59,436 bases of DNA from assembly GCA_017561865.1 (NCBI GenBank), contig JAFZBH010000045.1, positions 1-59,436 on the forward strand, written 5' to 3'. Each line of letters starts with the position of its first letter. The first letter of the stretch is position 1. Positions 25,869-34,981 of this stretch are shown piece by piece. The position numbers and the translations under genes are program-made. The notes beneath the pieces were generated by a model. That model worked only from the letters and a program-made list of their open reading frames with translations, had not been told where the DNA came from and did not search any database. This DNA comes from Bacteroidales bacterium. GTDB lineage: Bacteria > Bacteroidota > Bacteroidia > Bacteroidales > UBA932.

Positions 25869-28800
25869 ATGAGACACCCGAAGTTTCGTTTCCTGATCCT
25901 GGCCCTGACCCTCCTGACGGGCCTCCGCATCCAGGCCCAGACCCCCGATCCCAATTTCTTCATCTACCTGTGCTTCGGCCAGTCCAATATGGAAGCCGGA
26001 GCCCGTCCCGCTCCGCAGGACGAGGGTTTCAACGACCCCCGCTTCCAGTTTATGGCGGCGGTGGACATGCCCCGCTACGGACGCGAGCGGAACCACTGGT
26101 ACACCGCCGTCCCGCCCATCTGCCGCGAGAGCAACAACATGGGTCCGGTCGACTTCTTCGGCCGCAAGATGATCGAGGTGCTGCCGGAGCCGTACCGCGT
26201 GGGCGTGATCAACGTCTCGGTGGCGGGTGCGAAGCTCGAGCTCTGGGACAAGGACGCCTGCGAAGAGTACCTGGCGATGGAAGCCGCCGACCCTTCGCGC
26301 AGCTGGCTCGTGAATATGGCCAAAGAGTACGGGATGAGCCCTTATCAGCGCCTGATGGAGACCGCCCGCGAAGCGCAGAAATACGGTGTCATCAAGGGAA
26401 TGCTCCTGCACCAGGGCGAGTCCAATCCGGACGACGCCGCCTGGCCGGGCCGCGTGAAGAAGATCCACGACGACCTTTGCGCCGACCTGGGCCTGGACCC
26501 GAAGGCCATCCCGCTGCTGGCGGGCGAACTGAAATACGCCGAGCAGGACGGCATCTGTTCCGCGTTCAACGACGTGGTGCTGTCGCACCTGCCGGAGGTG
26601 ATGCCCAACGGGTACGTCATCTCGGCGCTGGGCTGCGAGAGCACGGGCGACCAGTTCCATTTCAGTACCGAAGGAATGCGCCTGATGGGCTACCGGATGG
26701 CGGACAAGATGCTTCAGCTCCAGGGTTTCAAGGCTCCCGAGAAGCGTAGCCTTTCCCTGCGACCGGACAAGCTCGGCATCACCATCAGCCCCACCCTTTC
26801 GGGCATCTTCTTCGAGGACATCAACCAGAGCGTGGACGGCGGCATCTGCGCCCAGCTGATCCAGAACAACTCCTTCCAGGCCTACAATGTCCCGGACGCG
26901 CCGGGGGACAATGAGTTCTCACAGTGCGACACCGTCTTTTTCGGCTGGACGCTCATCCGCAAGGAGGGTTCCGCCGGCACGGCCCGCGCCGTCTCCGACA
27001 AGCCGCTGGTCAAGGACCTCAGGCGCTGGTACGACTTCGATCCGGACGACAAATACGACGACGAGCTGCGCTACGCCCAGTACAGCGTGCGCTTCGATGT
27101 CAAGAACCCCGGCGCCGGCTTCGGCATCGCCGCCAACGGCTACGGCATCTCCGAATACAAGCGCGGCCCCGGCCAGCTGTACTCGAACAACACGCAAACG
27201 GCTTCTATCCCCGTCAAGGAGGGCGTGAGCTACGACCTGGGGCTGTACCTGCAGGGCAAGAAATACAAAGGCACCATCTCCGTGTGGCTGGAAGACGCCG
27301 CGGGGAATCCCAACTCCAACGTGATCACCATTTCGCGCCTGGGCAAGGACTGGAAGCAGTACACCGGCACGCTGAAGGCGGAGCGTTCGGTCGACAGCCG
27401 CCTGGCGATCGTCGCCGACGCGAAGGGCACTTTCTGGCTGGACTTCGTGACCCTCGTCCCGGAGGCTTCCGAACTCTGGAAGGACGGCAAGTACGGCCCC
27501 TTCCGCAAGGACCTGCTGGAGGCGCTGGAAGACCTCCATCCCACCTTTATGCGCTTCCCGGGCGGGTGCGCGTCCGAAGGGACCAACTATTTCGGACAGG
27601 TGTTCTGGAAAAACAGCATCGGGCCGCGCGAGGAACGCATCGGCTTCCGTAACCACTGGGCCTACTGGACTTCGCAGTACATCGGCTTCTACGAGTATCT
27701 GTTGATGGCCGAAGGCCTCGGCGCCACCCCGCTGCCGGTGCTGAACAACGGCGTCACCTGCCAGTTCGCAGGCCACCAGTACATCGCTCCGCTGGACACG
27801 CAGGCCGACCGTGACCGCTTCTACAACATTTTCGTCAAGGATGCGCTCGATTTCATCGAATTCTGCAACGGCGACGTTTCCTCCGAATGGGGCGCCCTGC
27901 GCGCACAGCTCGGCCACCCGGCTCCCTTCAACCTCAAGTACCTGGGCATCGGAAACGAGAACCAGGGCCCCGAGTTCTGGGAGCGCTTCGACATCATCTA
28001 CAAGGCCATCAAGGCGGAGCATCCGGAAATCACCGTTGTTTCCACGGCAGGCTCTGCGGACGCGGGCCGGGAGTTCAATGCCAATATGGCGCAGATCGAC
28101 GCCAAATACCCCGACACCATCGTGGACGAGCACTACTACAAGGGCGACGACTGGTTCTACTCCAACGGGGACCGCTATGCGCCCGGCAAGGAACGCGGGA
28201 ACGAAGGCTACACCTACGACCGGAGCAAGCCTACGCGCGTGTTCGTCGGCGAATTCGCCAACAACCGCGCCAACAACGCCTACTCCTCCGCGATGGCGGA
28301 GGCTGCCTACTGGACCAGCCTGGAGCGCAACTCCGATATGGTCGTGATGGCCGCCTACGCCCCGCTCTTCTGCAAGAAGGGTTTCAACAAGTGGGATTCC
28401 AACCTCATCTGGTTCGACAACCGGGGCCTGTGGCGCTCCTGCAACTACTATTACCAGAAACTCTTCTCCGTGGCGGGCGACCGCGCCTTCGCGATGTCCG
28501 ACGTGATGAACGGGCAGAAGGTGGACGACAAAGTCTACACCTCGCCTACCATCGACACCGCCACGGGCGAGATCTTCATCAAGATGGTCAATGCCGAGGC
28601 GGTGGACAAACTCCTCACCGTGAACACCGGCAACGCCGTCGCCTATGAGGCCACCTTCGAGTTCGTCTCCTCGCACGACACCTCCGTCAAGAACCAGGGC
28701 AGCCAGAACTACTACTCCAGCCACCCGGACTACGCCACGCCGCCGACCGTGGGCGGTCCCCGCGCAGGTGAGCGCCCCGGCATGGTCGGGATGGCCTTCC

Positions 28801-28934
28801 GCTTCGGCCGCCGCGTGAAATACACCGAAGCCGTCGTCCCGCACACCAAGTCGCTCGGCACGGTGAACGGATCCTTTGAATTCACTCTCCCGGAGAACGC
28901 CATCGGCATCCTCCGGCTGACTCCCGTTCGATAA
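25869..28934 (+). CDS. Sialate-O-acetylesterase/CE6-like SGNH domain fused to GH51 alpha-L-arabinofuranosidase
   Basis: 1021 residues with signal peptide (MRHPKFRFLILALTLLTGLR). Domain 1, about 28-295, is an SGNH esterase of the SASA/CE6 type: FIYLCFGQSNMEAG with Ser39, GMLLHQGESNPDD and a C-terminal His in CESTGDQFHFSTEGM. Domain 2, about 300-1021, starts with an arabinofuranosidase N-terminal region (TLSGIFFEDINQSVDGGI) and a carbohydrate-binding-like insert (about 330-530). It continues into the GH51 barrel with IGNENQGP (acid/base Glu697) and FVGEFANN (nucleophile Glu795), and a beta-sandwich end. Together they would remove acetyl groups and arabinose from one chain. The next gene is GH54, another arabinofuranosidase, 155 bases on. 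Confidence 0.88.
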   Translation: MRHPKFRFLILALTLLTGLRIQAQTPDPNFFIYLCFGQSNMEAGARPAPQDEGFNDPRFQFMAAVDMPRYGRERNHWYTAVPPICRESNNMGPVDFFGRKMIEVLPEPYRVGVINVSVAGAKLELWDKDACEEYLAMEAADPSRSWLVNMAKEYGMSPYQRLMETAREAQKYGVIKGMLLHQGESNPDDAAWPGRVKKIHDDLCADLGLDPKAIPLLAGELKYAEQDGICSAFNDVVLSHLPEVMPNGYVISALGCESTGDQFHFSTEGMRLMGYRMADKMLQLQGFKAPEKRSLSLRPDKLGITISPTLSGIFFEDINQSVDGGICAQLIQNNSFQAYNVPDAPGDNEFSQCDTVFFGWTLIRKEGSAGTARAVSDKPLVKDLRRWYDFDPDDKYDDELRYAQYSVRFDVKNPGAGFGIAANGYGISEYKRGPGQLYSNNTQTASIPVKEGVSYDLGLYLQGKKYKGTISVWLEDAAGNPNSNVITISRLGKDWKQYTGTLKAERSVDSRLAIVADAKGTFWLDFVTLVPEASELWKDGKYGPFRKDLLEALEDLHPTFMRFPGGCASEGTNYFGQVFWKNSIGPREERIGFRNHWAYWTSQYIGFYEYLLMAEGLGATPLPVLNNGVTCQFAGHQYIAPLDTQADRDRFYNIFVKDALDFIEFCNGDVSSEWGALRAQLGHPAPFNLKYLGIGNENQGPEFWERFDIIYKAIKAEHPEITVVSTAGSADAGREFNANMAQIDAKYPDTIVDEHYYKGDDWFYSNGDRYAPGKERGNEGYTYDRSKPTRVFVGEFANNRANNAYSSAMAEAAYWTSLERNSDMVVMAAYAPLFCKKGFNKWDSNLIWFDNRGLWRSCNYYYQKLFSVAGDRAFAMSDVMNGQKVDDKVYTSPTIDTATGEIFIKMVNAEAVDKLLTVNTGNAVAYEATFEFVSSHDTSVKNQGSQNYYSSHPDYATPPTVGGPRAGERPGMVGMAFRFGRRVKYTEAVVPHTKSLGTVNGSFEFTLPENAIGILRLTPVR

Positions 28935-28940
28935 CGAAAA

Positions 28941-29074
28941 GCCGGCGGCGGACAGCGGAGCGGAAATTGGTTTTTCGGCAAACTTGTCCGAAAAATAATT
29001 TCCGGCCGCCCGTCTCTAAACCCCAAAAATCGTAGATTTCCGGGGACCCCGTCTGGAAGACTCCGTCCGCCGGC
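28941..29074. repeat. Nested palindromic element between the GH51 and GH54 genes
   Basis: Outer arms GCCGGCGG (28941-28948) and CCGCCGGC (29067-29074) are perfectly complementary and extend with bulges. Inside are two hairpins. The first pairs GGAAAT (28962-28967) and TTTTTCGG (28971-28978) with CCGAAAAA (28988-28995) and ATTTCC (28998-29003). The second is CCCC-AAATC-GTA-GATTT-GGGG-like around 29021-29044. It fills nearly the whole intergenic space and ends 15 bases before the GH54 start. Confidence 0.6.
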
Positions 29075-29089
29075 GTATAGAGAAAGAGT

Positions 29090-31567
29090 ATGAAGAGAAT
29101 TATTTTTGTTCTGACCGCTGCGGCGGTTCTGGCGGCAGGGGCCGTGCTGGCCGTCTGCTGCAAGCCCTCCCAAACGCTTCCCTGCGACATCTACCGCCAG
29201 GGCGGCACCCCCTGCGTGACGGCCCACAGCACCACCCGCCTGCTCAACTCCCGCTACCGCGGTCCGCTCTACCAGGTGCAGCGCGACTCCGACGGCGCCA
29301 CGCTTGACATTCGCGCCACCCGCGATGGCATAGCCAATACGGCCCCGCAGGACGATTTCTGCGAAGGAACGGTCTGCTACATCTCCATCATCTACGACCA
29401 GTCCGGCCTGGGCAACGACCTGCTGCCCGCTCCGCCGGGCACCTTCCAGGGCCCCGACACGGGCGGATTCAACAACCCCGCCATCGCCGATATGGCACCG
29501 GCGCTGCTCCGCGGCCACAAGGTCTACGGCGTGTACATCATGCCGGGTATGGGCTACCGCTGCAACGACGCCCGCGGTCTGGCCATTGACGACGAGCCGG
29601 AGGGAATCTACTATGTGATCGACGGGACGCATTACGACAGCGGCTGCTGCTTCGACTACGGCAATTCCTCCACCAACGGCCGCGCCGTGGGCACGGGCAC
29701 GATGGAGACCACCTACTATGGTACCTCAACGGCCTGGGGCCGCGGCAACGGCGAAGGCCCCTGGATCATGGCCGACATGGAGGCCGGTCTCTTCTCGGGC
29801 TATGACGCCAAGCAGAACGACGTCCCGTCCATCACCGAGTGGAGGTTCGTGAGCGTCTACGTGAACGGGGGCGGCGGCAACCAGTGGGACCTGCGCGGAG
29901 CGGATGCATCCTGCGATACGCTCACCACCTTCTACAACGGCCCGCGCCCGCACACGCCGGACAGTGACGCCTACTACCCGATGCACAAGAAGGGCGGTAT
30001 GCTGCTGGGCAACGGCGGCGACAACGGCAACGGCTCCGCCGGCACCTTCTACGAGGGCGTGATGACCGTCGGCTATCCTTCCGACAAGACCCTTGCCGCC
30101 GTACAGGCGAACATCGCCGCCGCGCAGTACCGCGCCTATCCGCTCGCCCTGTCGCGCATCACTTCTTTCCGGCCGGGTGAAAGCCGGCAGGTGGGCGTTT
30201 TCCTGGAGAATGTCACCTCCGAGCCGTTCACGGACATTTCATTCGATTTCTGGCTGCCCGCCGGCTGGGGTATCCGCCGGGTCAGTGAGTTCACGCACAG
30301 CCTGTCGCCGGGCGAGAAGGCGACGGTGATTTACGAAGTGACCGCCTCCTCCGTGCGCTCTTCCGAAGAGATGAAGACGATTGCCTACTGGACGGGCGGG
30401 GAAGCCACGGTCTCTGCCCGGGTCCGCTGCGCCGAAGCCGTCAAGATCAATGAAATCGGCTTGTCCGGCGAGGGCGTGAATCCTTTCATCGAGTTGTATA
30501 ATGCCGGCGAAGCCGAAACGGATCTTTCCGGACTCGAACTGGTCGTCCGCCGCAGCGGGCAGTCCGCAGTCCGGGCCCTGACGCTGCCCCAAGGCACCTC
30601 TCTCGCCCCCGGCGCTTTCCTGCTGCTGAAGCAGGCGCCCGAGGCCGTTCCGGCCCCGACGACCATCTTCATCCCGGTGTCCACCGGCCCGAAGCTCTCT
30701 TTCCCGGCCGGGACGGAAGTCCTTCCCGCCACATCCCTTGCCAATATCGAAGTCGGGCGGAAACTGGGCATCGGCCTGGGCGGCGATTATGAACTGGTCA
30801 CCGTGACGGAGGTCGGCACCCCCGCCACCCAGAGCAACCTCTCAGAGCCGGCCAAAGCCGGAGACAATACGCTCCATATCGACACCACCGCGGACCTGAC
30901 GCCCGGACAGGAACTGACTGTCGACACCGGCGACCGCAAGGAAATTGTCATCGTCAAGGAAGTGCTCGTCTCTGCCCGGAAACGCATACGCCAGTTCGGT
31001 GAGCCGTTCTCTTCCACCCCGTCCGAACCGGGCCTTGTGGAGTTGACGCAGGCGCTTCGGAAAGATCACGCGGAAGGGGTGGACGTTTCCAGCCCCGGTA
31101 CCGGCATCCGCTTCGAGCCCGCCACCCGCTTCGTACACCGTAGCGGCGAGGCCCTCCAACCGTTCACTTCCGAGCCGGAAGGCGTGTACGCGACCGGACA
31201 GCCAGACAAAGGGCTCGTGTTCCGTTACGCTATGTCCGCTTCCGCCGGATCCGTCGCCCTGGTCGATCCGGCCACGGGTACTGTCCTGGATGCCATCGTG
31301 TACGGCTCTCAGCAGAGCAATTCCAGCGCCAACGGCACCATCACCAGTCCGGAACTGGCCACCCTGGAAGGCGACCAGCGCGGAGGCGGCTGCCAGGCCG
31401 TGGCGCCTCAGCCGATGCCCGCCTGGCTACTGGCCCGCAATCCAAATGCAAAGCCTCAGACCGTCTGCCTGGTCCGCTGGCCCGACGGAGCCGACACGGA
31501 CAACCTGTGCGAAGATTTCCGCCTGGCTTCCGTGCCCACTCCGGGCAAACCGAACCGCGCGGAATAA
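29090..31567 (+). CDS. GH54 alpha-L-arabinofuranosidase with NEW3-like and lamin-tail domains
   Basis: 825 residues. A lipoprotein-like signal (MKRIIFVLTAAAVLAAGAVL, then AVCC) leads into a GH54 catalytic domain, about 30-350: CDIYRQGGTPCVTAHSTTRL, YQVQRDSDGATLDI, WIMADMEAGLF with predicted nucleophile Glu231, and GNGGDNGNGSAGTFYEGVMT with predicted acid/base Asp311. These match the known Glu/Asp pair of Aspergillus AbfB (Glu221, Asp297) by motif. A NEW3-like beta-sandwich follows (ITSFRPGESRQVGVFLENV, 355-445), then a lamin-tail domain (VKINEIGLSGEGVNPFIELY, about 450-545) and a second beta block to the end. GH54 is mainly fungal, so the bacterial, surface-lipoprotein form is notable. Confidence 0.85.
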   Translation: MKRIIFVLTAAAVLAAGAVLAVCCKPSQTLPCDIYRQGGTPCVTAHSTTRLLNSRYRGPLYQVQRDSDGATLDIRATRDGIANTAPQDDFCEGTVCYISIIYDQSGLGNDLLPAPPGTFQGPDTGGFNNPAIADMAPALLRGHKVYGVYIMPGMGYRCNDARGLAIDDEPEGIYYVIDGTHYDSGCCFDYGNSSTNGRAVGTGTMETTYYGTSTAWGRGNGEGPWIMADMEAGLFSGYDAKQNDVPSITEWRFVSVYVNGGGGNQWDLRGADASCDTLTTFYNGPRPHTPDSDAYYPMHKKGGMLLGNGGDNGNGSAGTFYEGVMTVGYPSDKTLAAVQANIAAAQYRAYPLALSRITSFRPGESRQVGVFLENVTSEPFTDISFDFWLPAGWGIRRVSEFTHSLSPGEKATVIYEVTASSVRSSEEMKTIAYWTGGEATVSARVRCAEAVKINEIGLSGEGVNPFIELYNAGEAETDLSGLELVVRRSGQSAVRALTLPQGTSLAPGAFLLLKQAPEAVPAPTTIFIPVSTGPKLSFPAGTEVLPATSLANIEVGRKLGIGLGGDYELVTVTEVGTPATQSNLSEPAKAGDNTLHIDTTADLTPGQELTVDTGDRKEIVIVKEVLVSARKRIRQFGEPFSSTPSEPGLVELTQALRKDHAEGVDVSSPGTGIRFEPATRFVHRSGEALQPFTSEPEGVYATGQPDKGLVFRYAMSASAGSVALVDPATGTVLDAIVYGSQQSNSSANGTITSPELATLEGDQRGGGCQAVAPQPMPAWLLARNPNAKPQTVCLVRWPDGADTDNLCEDFRLASVPTPGKPNRAE

Positions 31568-31599
31568 CTCAACGCCTGCGATAAAACCAAGTCTCCGGG

Positions 31600-33249
31600 C
31601 TAGCGAAGCGTGACTTTGAAAACAACGGCCTCCGGAGAGGGCATCCCGGCAGGTTTCCCGATGGTCAGCGCATCCTTCCCCTGGGTCCAGACAAGTTTTT
31701 CGTCGCTGCCCAGCAGGGAAATGCTCTTGATTTTACGGGTGTTCTGTTCGGTCTTGGAGCCGAGCGCCCTGACGGTGACATCGGCCTCAGGGATGCCCAG
31801 GAGTGTGACATAAAGCACCTTGTCACCCTTCTTGTTGAAGCGGATATCCGCGGCGGAATACTTCTGGCGGCCTTCGTTGAAGCCCTGCGCGTTGATGGGG
31901 TTCGCGGCTTCGGCGGTGGGCCCTTCGCCGTAGATGACCCAGGGGCGGGTGTCGTAGATGCTTTCGCCGTTGATCTGCATCCAGTGGCCGATTTCCTGGA
32001 TGATGCGCAATTCGGTCGGGTCCGGTGTACCGTCGCCGCGCAGCGGGACGTTCAGCAGCAGGTTCCCGTTTTTCGACACCACATCCACCAGCATCGAAAC
32101 GACCTGGGCGGCAGACTTGTAACGGTCTGCATAATAGACGTGTTTGTTGTAATGCCATTCACCTATGCAGGTGCAGGTCTGCCAGGGAAGGTCCTGAATG
32201 GCGTCGGGCGCGCCTCGTTCCACATCCCACAGGAGCGTGCGTTTCTGCCAGTCCGTCAAGACTTTTCCCGTGAAGACGATCTGGCTCTCGCCACCGTTGC
32301 GGGCGGCACTTCGGTTGTAGCCGTGTGCGAGAATCTTCAGGCCGGCGTCGCTGACGGGCCAGAGCGGCAGGTAGGTATCATCGAAATAGACGATATCCGG
32401 GTCGTAGTCGTTGATGAGCTGGACGGTCCGGTTGTATATCTTATCGCAGAAGGCCTGGTCGGGAGGCGTGACCCGGTCTTCTTCCCAGTCCCAGGCGCGG
32501 TTGTTGGGGCTGAGCGGGTGGCGCTGCTCGTAGAGTTCCTGCGGGTCGAGGCCCTCCCACCAGGTGCCTTTCCCGTCTTCCCTGGTCAGCCAGCCGTCAT
32601 ATGGGACGCCGGCGAGCGGGCCCTTGGTATCGGCTCCGCGGGAAGTCTCGTACCAGCACCAGGAATGGGCGGCGTGTACGCTCACGCCCAGGCGTAGCCC
32701 GTATTTGCGACAGGCCTCGGCCCAGCCGCCCACAATGTCTTTTTCCGGCCCCAGGGCCACGGAGTTCCAACTCTGGTATTTACTGTCGTAGAGGTCGAAA
32801 TTGTCGTGGTGGTTCGCAAGGGTGAAGAAATAGCGGGCGCCTGCATCCTTATAGAGTTTGACCAGCGCGTCAGGATCCCAATTCTCCGCTTTCCATTCGT
32901 GGATCCAGTCCTTGAAACCGAAACGGGACGGGTGGTCCCGGGTATCGATATTGTACAGGTATTGGTCACTGCCTTCGATGTACATATTGCGGGCATACCA
33001 GTCACCGTCTTCGGGCTGGCACTGCGGCCCCCAGTGGGCCCAGATGCCGAATTTGGCGTCGCGGAACCATTCCGGGCATTCCCAGGCGGAGAGGCTCTCC
33101 ACGGTCGGGGCCCAGGGACCGGCGGCGATGGGCTCGCGGGCCGTATTGACTTTGACTTTGAAAACCGGGTCCGGATCGGCAGTCCGGTTTTGGGCGATGG
33201 CCGGGACTGCCAGGAGAAGACCGGCCAACAGGAGCGACAGATGTCTCAT
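31600..33249 (-). CDS. Alpha-L-fucosidase-like glycoside hydrolase (GH29)
   Basis: 549 residues from MRHLSLLLAGLLLAVPAIAQ; the longer frame upstream lies inside the cotransporter gene, and this ATG overlaps its TGA by 4 bases. It has WFRDAKFGIWAHWGPQCQPE, the GH29 start signature, ANHHDNFDLYDSKYQSWN, and DIVYFDDTYLP with predicted nucleophile Asp290 (WFDG in other members). A C-terminal beta-sandwich follows (ISLLGSDEKLVWTQGKDALT). Likely releases fucose, or a fucose-like sugar such as galactose-type residues in pectic side chains, from the outside of the cell. It is convergent with GH54. Confidence 0.88.
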   Translation of the reverse strand: MRHLSLLLAGLLLAVPAIAQNRTADPDPVFKVKVNTAREPIAAGPWAPTVESLSAWECPEWFRDAKFGIWAHWGPQCQPEDGDWYARNMYIEGSDQYLYNIDTRDHPSRFGFKDWIHEWKAENWDPDALVKLYKDAGARYFFTLANHHDNFDLYDSKYQSWNSVALGPEKDIVGGWAEACRKYGLRLGVSVHAAHSWCWYETSRGADTKGPLAGVPYDGWLTREDGKGTWWEGLDPQELYEQRHPLSPNNRAWDWEEDRVTPPDQAFCDKIYNRTVQLINDYDPDIVYFDDTYLPLWPVSDAGLKILAHGYNRSAARNGGESQIVFTGKVLTDWQKRTLLWDVERGAPDAIQDLPWQTCTCIGEWHYNKHVYYADRYKSAAQVVSMLVDVVSKNGNLLLNVPLRGDGTPDPTELRIIQEIGHWMQINGESIYDTRPWVIYGEGPTAEAANPINAQGFNEGRQKYSAADIRFNKKGDKVLYVTLLGIPEADVTVRALGSKTEQNTRKIKSISLLGSDEKLVWTQGKDALTIGKPAGMPSPEAVVFKVTLR

Positions 33250-34925
33250 TTTGCAAAGGTATTTTCCAGGCGGGCCTCCACGACGTTCATCACGTAGTCG
33301 CCGGTCTTCTCGCATTCGTTGACCATATCCATGAACACCGTGCCGGCTTCGTAGCTGTACACGTGGTTGTCCACGTCGGCCACATTGCGATCACGCAGGG
33401 AGTTGCGCAGGTCGTTGATCTGTTCTTCGATCCGCTCGGAATCAGCCAGTTTGAAATCCTCCCGGCGGCCTGCGAGCACGGCGTTCATCTGCGTCATCGC
33501 AGCTTCGACCAGACGGATCATCTCGACGCCGGCTTCCACCTGGTCGGGCGTGAAGTTGATCTGCTTGTCGCGGCGGCGGCGCAGGATCCGGGCCAGATTG
33601 TAGAAGCTGTCGCCCACGGACTCCAGTTCTCCGATCTGGCGGAGCATCGAGCGGATCTTCTCTTTGGTGTCATCGGACAGATGGGCGTCGCCCACCTTGC
33701 CCAGATAGAGCGCGATCTCGTTCTCCATCCGGTCGCTGATCTCCTCGTATTTCTTGATGCGGTCGAATATCTTCTGGAAATTCTCATCGTCTTCGGCCCG
33801 GTACAGCTCCCTCACCATGCCGAACATACGCAGCATACGCTCGCCGAAGGTGACGATCTCCTTCTGGGCCTGGAAGACGGAAAGCTCCGGCGTCTTCATG
33901 ATACCGCCACGGATATACTTGAGGCGGAACTCTTCCTCCTCCTCGGTCTTTTTGGGCCGGATCAGCGCGCAGACGATCTTCTCGATCTGCGGAATGAACC
34001 AGATGAGCACGGCCGTGTTGACGAGGTTGAAGCAGGTGTGGAAGGTGGCCAGGGCGAAGGACAGCTGCGTGGGGTTCTGGGCATCGGCCGCCGGGTCCAT
34101 CCCGACGATGCCGCAGACCAGCCGCACGAAGGGGAAGAAGGCGATCAGCACCCAGACGACGCCGAACACGTTGAACAGCAGGTGCGCCATAGCCGTGCGC
34201 CGCGCCTGCGTGTTGGCGTTCAAGGCCGCCAGGTTGGCGGTGACGGTGGTACCGATGTTCTCACCCATCACCAGGGCGATGCCCTGGTAAATCGTGATCG
34301 CTCCCGTTGAGCAGAGCACCATCGTGATGGCCATCAGGGCGGCGGAACTCTGCACGAGGGCCGTCAGGACCGTACCGATCAGCAGGAACAGCAGGATGGT
34401 CCAGTAGTTCGTCTTGAAACTTGCGAAGAAGTCCACCACGGCCGGGTTGCTGGCCAAGTCCATCTCCGTGCCCGTCTGCTTGAGCATCCCCAGGGCGAAG
34501 AGCAGGAAGGACAGGCCGAAGAGGAAGTCGCCCGCGTAGCGGTGCTTGCCCAGCTGGATCAGGATGATGCCCACGAGGAACGCCGGCCACACCAGGGTCG
34601 TGATGTTGAACGAGAAGCCCGCCGACATGATCCAGGCGCTCATCGTCGTACCGATGTTGGCGCCCATGATGACCGAGATGGCCTGCCGCAGGGTCAGCAG
34701 GGCGGCATTCACGAAGGACACCGTCATCACGGTGGTCGCCGCGGAAGACTGGACGGCCACGGTCACGAGCGCGCCGGTGGCAACGCCCGAAAAACGGTTG
34801 GTGGTCATCGCGCCGAGGAGGTGACGGAGCTGCGGACCTGCCATTTTCTGCAGGGCTTCGCTCATGACCTTCATGCCGTATATCAGGAGGGCGATCGAGC
34901 CCAGGAGTTTCAAAGCGATGAGCAT
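33246..34925 (-). CDS. Na/Pi cotransporter family protein with PhoU-like C-terminus
   Basis: 559 residues. The first 310 form two Na/Pi cotransport repeats; each has a Q-S-S turn: VTVAVQSSAATTVMTVS and ALVQSSAALMAITMVLC. Paired hydrophobic helices surround them (ALKLLGSIALLIYGMKVMSEA; FLVGIILIQLG). Residues about 340-555 are helical and PhoU-like, ending in NECEKTGDYVMNVVEARLEN. The family imports phosphate with sodium; the PhoU part may regulate it. The fucosidase gene overlaps its stop, which looks like convenience of packing rather than a functional pair. Confidence 0.88.
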   Translation of the reverse strand: MLIALKLLGSIALLIYGMKVMSEALQKMAGPQLRHLLGAMTTNRFSGVATGALVTVAVQSSAATTVMTVSFVNAALLTLRQAISVIMGANIGTTMSAWIMSAGFSFNITTLVWPAFLVGIILIQLGKHRYAGDFLFGLSFLLFALGMLKQTGTEMDLASNPAVVDFFASFKTNYWTILLFLLIGTVLTALVQSSAALMAITMVLCSTGAITIYQGIALVMGENIGTTVTANLAALNANTQARRTAMAHLLFNVFGVVWVLIAFFPFVRLVCGIVGMDPAADAQNPTQLSFALATFHTCFNLVNTAVLIWFIPQIEKIVCALIRPKKTEEEEEFRLKYIRGGIMKTPELSVFQAQKEIVTFGERMLRMFGMVRELYRAEDDENFQKIFDRIKKYEEISDRMENEIALYLGKVGDAHLSDDTKEKIRSMLRQIGELESVGDSFYNLARILRRRRDKQINFTPDQVEAGVEMIRLVEAAMTQMNAVLAGRREDFKLADSERIEEQINDLRNSLRDRNVADVDNHVYSYEAGTVFMDMVNECEKTGDYVMNVVEARLENTFAK

Positions 34926-34981
34926 AAACGGTTTGGGGTTAGTTCACAAATATTTCAAAATCAAGAGTTTCCAAAAAGGCA

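Noticed and set aside
26919-28844. A 641-codon open frame on minus, opposite the GH51 domain
   Set aside because: The GH51 motifs on plus are complete; this frame is an antisense artefact.
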